From Actinobacillus seminis (GTDB lineage: Bacteria; Pseudomonadota; Gammaproteobacteria; Enterobacterales; Pasteurellaceae), in assembly GCF_002263215.1 (NCBI RefSeq), contig NZ_NLFK01000001.1, positions 62,001 to 126,000 on the forward strand: a stretch of DNA of 64,000 nucleotides, given 5' to 3'. The notes below the pieces were generated by a model. It saw only the letters and a list, made by a program, of their open reading frames with translations. It ran no database searches and was not told the DNA's origin. The first letter of the stretch is position 1. Every line of letters starts with the position of its first letter. Shown here piece by piece: positions 62,236 through 64,000 of the stretch. The position numbers were made by a program, and so were the translations under genes.

Positions 62236-64000
62236 TTACAACGCTTCAATCACCCGATATTGCACTTTTAATTTCTCAAGTCCATCTTGATACGCTTGCA
62301 TTTTCTCACGCTCTTTAGCAATCACTGCTTCCGGTGCTTTTGCCACAAAGGCTTCGTTGCTGAGTTTGCCTTCAATACGTTTGATTTCATTGATCATTTT
62401 TTCAATCTCTTTATTCAAACGAGCAAGTTCAGTTTCTTTATTGATAAAACCTGCCATTGGCACTAACACTTCCACGTTGCCGACCAATTTCGCTACTGAA
62501 AACGGAGCTTCTTCGCCTTGAGCTAATACTTGCACGCTGTCAAGTTTTGCCATGGCTTTTAGCAAACGGTTATTTTCCGCAAGAATGTAACGCTGTTCAT
62601 CTGAAACGTTACGCACTAAGAAATCCAAGTCTTTGCTTGGAGCAATGTTACTTTCTGCACGAATGTTACGCACCGCTACGATCAGCTCTTTTAACCAGTT
62701 GATCTGTATTTCTGCCGCTTCGTCAATTTGGCTTGTTTCAACGGTTGGGAACGGTTGTAGCATAATCGTATCGCCTGAAATATTTACGAAGCCTTTCACT
62801 TTCTGCCAAATTTCTTCCGTGATAAACGGAATAATCGGGTGAGCTAAACGTAATAGTTTTTCCAACACACGCACAAGGGTTTGGCTTGCACCACGTTTTT
62901 GAGCGTCGGTACCGTTGGCAAACACAGGTTTTGTAAGTTCTAAGTACCAGTCACAGAATTGATTCCAAGTGAACTCATAAATCGTATTTGCCGCCAAGTC
63001 AAAACGGTATTGACTTAATGCGTCACGGAACTCACCAACGGTACGGTTGAAGCTCGATTGGATCCAGCGATCGGCAAGGCTATATTCTACCTCGCCTGCG
63101 GATAAATCTAATTTCTCGTTAGTTAAAACGAAACGACTTGCATTCCATAATTTATTACAGAAATTGCGGTAGCCCTCCAAACGTTTCATATCCCAATTGA
63201 TATCACGTCCATTGCTCGCTAACGCCGCAAGGGTAAAGCGTAACGCATCCGTTCCATGTGCAGAAATGCCATGTTCAAATTCTTTACGAGTTGCTTTAGC
63301 AATTTTTTCCGCCAATTGTGGTTGCATCATATTGCCGGTGCGTTTTTCAAGCAAATCCTCAAGACTGATACCATCAATCATATCAATCGGGTCTAACACG
63401 TTCCCTTTTGATTTCGACATTTTTTGTCCTTGTTCATCACGGATTAAACCTGTCACATACACGGTTTTGAACGGCACTTGCGGTTTGCCGTTTTCATCTT
63501 TGATGAAGTGCATCGTGAACATAATCATACGAGCGACCCAGAAGAAAATGATGTCAAAACCCGTGATTAACACATCAGTCGAGTGAAACATTTTCAGCTC
63601 TTTTGTTTGTTCCGGCCAACCTAAGGTTGAGAACGTCCACAAGCCTGATGAGAACCACGTATCCAACACATCTTCATCTTGTTTTAACACAACATCAGAG
63701 TTTAACTGATATTTTGACCGCACTTCCGCTTCATCTCGAGCAACATAGACATTGCCTTGTTCATCATACCAAGCCGGAATACGATGTCCCCACCAAAGCT
63801 GACGAGAAATACACCAATCTTGAATATCACGCATCCAAGAGAAGTAAAGATTTTCATACTGTTTAGGTACGAATTGGATTTCGCCGTTTTCCACCGCTTT
63901 GGTGGCGACTTCCGCTAAAGGCTTAACCGAAACGTACCATTGATCGGTCAGCATTGGCTCAATCGGCACGCCACCACGGTCACCGTAAGGGACTTTTAAG
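62236..64000 (-). CDS. valS: Valyl-tRNA synthetase, C-terminal part (5' end beyond the window)
   Basis: Charges tRNA-Val. The visible part is about 587 codons and continues past 64000. It covers the region from [19 protein letters not shown] through the second half of the class I catalytic core. [25 protein letters not shown] and [12 protein letters not shown] (KMSKS) are present, then the anticodon-binding domain and the C-terminal coiled coil (about the last 70 residues, ending [10 protein letters not shown]). The N-terminal HIGH motif lies outside. No break is visible. Confidence 0.97.
   Translation of the reverse strand, partial: LKVPYGDRGGVPIEPMLTDQWYVSVKPLAEVATKAVENGEIQFVPKQYENLYFSWMRDIQDWCISRQLWWGHRIPAWYDEQGNVYVARDEAEVRSKYQLNSDVVLKQDEDVLDTWFSSGLWTFSTLGWPEQTKELKMFHSTDVLITGFDIIFFWVARMIMFTMHFIKDENGKPQVPFKTVYVTGLIRDEQGQKMSKSKGNVLDPIDMIDGISLEDLLEKRTGNMMQPQLAEKIAKATRKEFEHGISAHGTDALRFTLAALASNGRDINWDMKRLEGYRNFCNKLWNASRFVLTNEKLDLSAGEVEYSLADRWIQSSFNRTVGEFRDALSQYRFDLAANTIYEFTWNQFCDWYLELTKPVFANGTDAQKRGASQTLVRVLEKLLRLAHPIIPFITEEIWQKVKGFVNISGDTIMLQPFPTVETSQIDEAAEIQINWLKELIVAVRNIRAESNIAPSKDLDFLVRNVSDEQRYILAENNRLLKAMAKLDSVQVLAQGEEAPFSVAKLVGNVEVLVPMAGFINKETELARLNKEIEKMINEIKRIEGKLSNEAFVAKAPEAVIAKEREKMQAYQDGLEKLKVQYRVIEAL

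Overview
The window looks like a chromosomal segment of a gamma-proteobacterium of the Pasteurellaceae. The 9-base DNA uptake word AAGTGCGGT (or ACCGCACTT) recurs throughout, inside genes and as inverted pairs that form terminators (for example 3229-3268, 9460-9493, 15558-15595). This is the Haemophilus/Aggregatibacter/Pasteurella type of uptake sequence. Gene order (pheS-pheT-ihfA-nlpC, trxB-cydD-cydC, rsmI/lpoA-yraN-diaA-dolP, sixA-glmM-folP, ftsH-rlmE/yhbY) fits that family. I cannot name the species from sequence alone.

Layout. 1-5.1 kb: a tyrosine recombinase interrupted by a frameshift, thrS behind a leader that carries a tRNA-Thr anticodon-arm mimic, cardiolipin synthase, and a remnant of a pseudouridine synthase. 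5.1-9.5 kb: pheS-pheT-ihfA-nlpC. 9.5-16.2 kb: ttcA (frameshifted), tRNA-Val, pykA, a broken YdgJ-type oxidoreductase behind norM, ribE, and a periplasmic protein of unknown role. 16.2-19.4 kb: uspE, fnr, a 50-residue membrane protein, and two tandem ferritins. 20.2-22.05 kb: an IS200/IS605-type element with divergent tnpA and tnpB, inserted exactly at the end of dapB. 22-26 kb: dapB, an RhtC-like exporter, pgpA (frameshifted), thiL, nusB, ribH. 26.1-30.3 kb: a membrane-protein remnant and an iron(III) ABC importer with a Fur box. 30.4-38.1 kb: uup (frameshifted), cnoX, trxB, cydDC, 4.5S RNA. 38.2-44.6 kb: tesB, a DUF455 protein, uvrB, a long AT-rich gap, a PTS EIICB permease, tRNA-Asn. 44.8-52.8 kb: yrbG, rsmI, lpoA-yraN-diaA-dolP, sixA, glmM, folP. 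53-55.3 kb: a TonB-dependent receptor. 55.6-64 kb: ftsH, rlmE, yhbY, accA, pdxY, tilS and the 3' part of valS, which runs off the window.

Most of the window is housekeeping: aminoacyl-tRNA synthetases, tRNA modification, riboflavin and thiamine steps, cytochrome bd assembly, envelope synthesis and repair. Iron is a second theme: an FbpABC importer, ferritins and a TonB receptor, each with a Fur-like site upstream.

The most notable items are the thrS operator, the IS200/IS605 insertion whose end recreates the dapB stop codon, and a set of frameshifts (integrase, ttcA, ydgJ, pgpA, uup), nearly all in homopolymer runs. Together with a tandem repeat at 42.24-42.34 kb whose two copies differ only in homopolymer lengths, they raise the question of sequencing error versus real decay or slippage.
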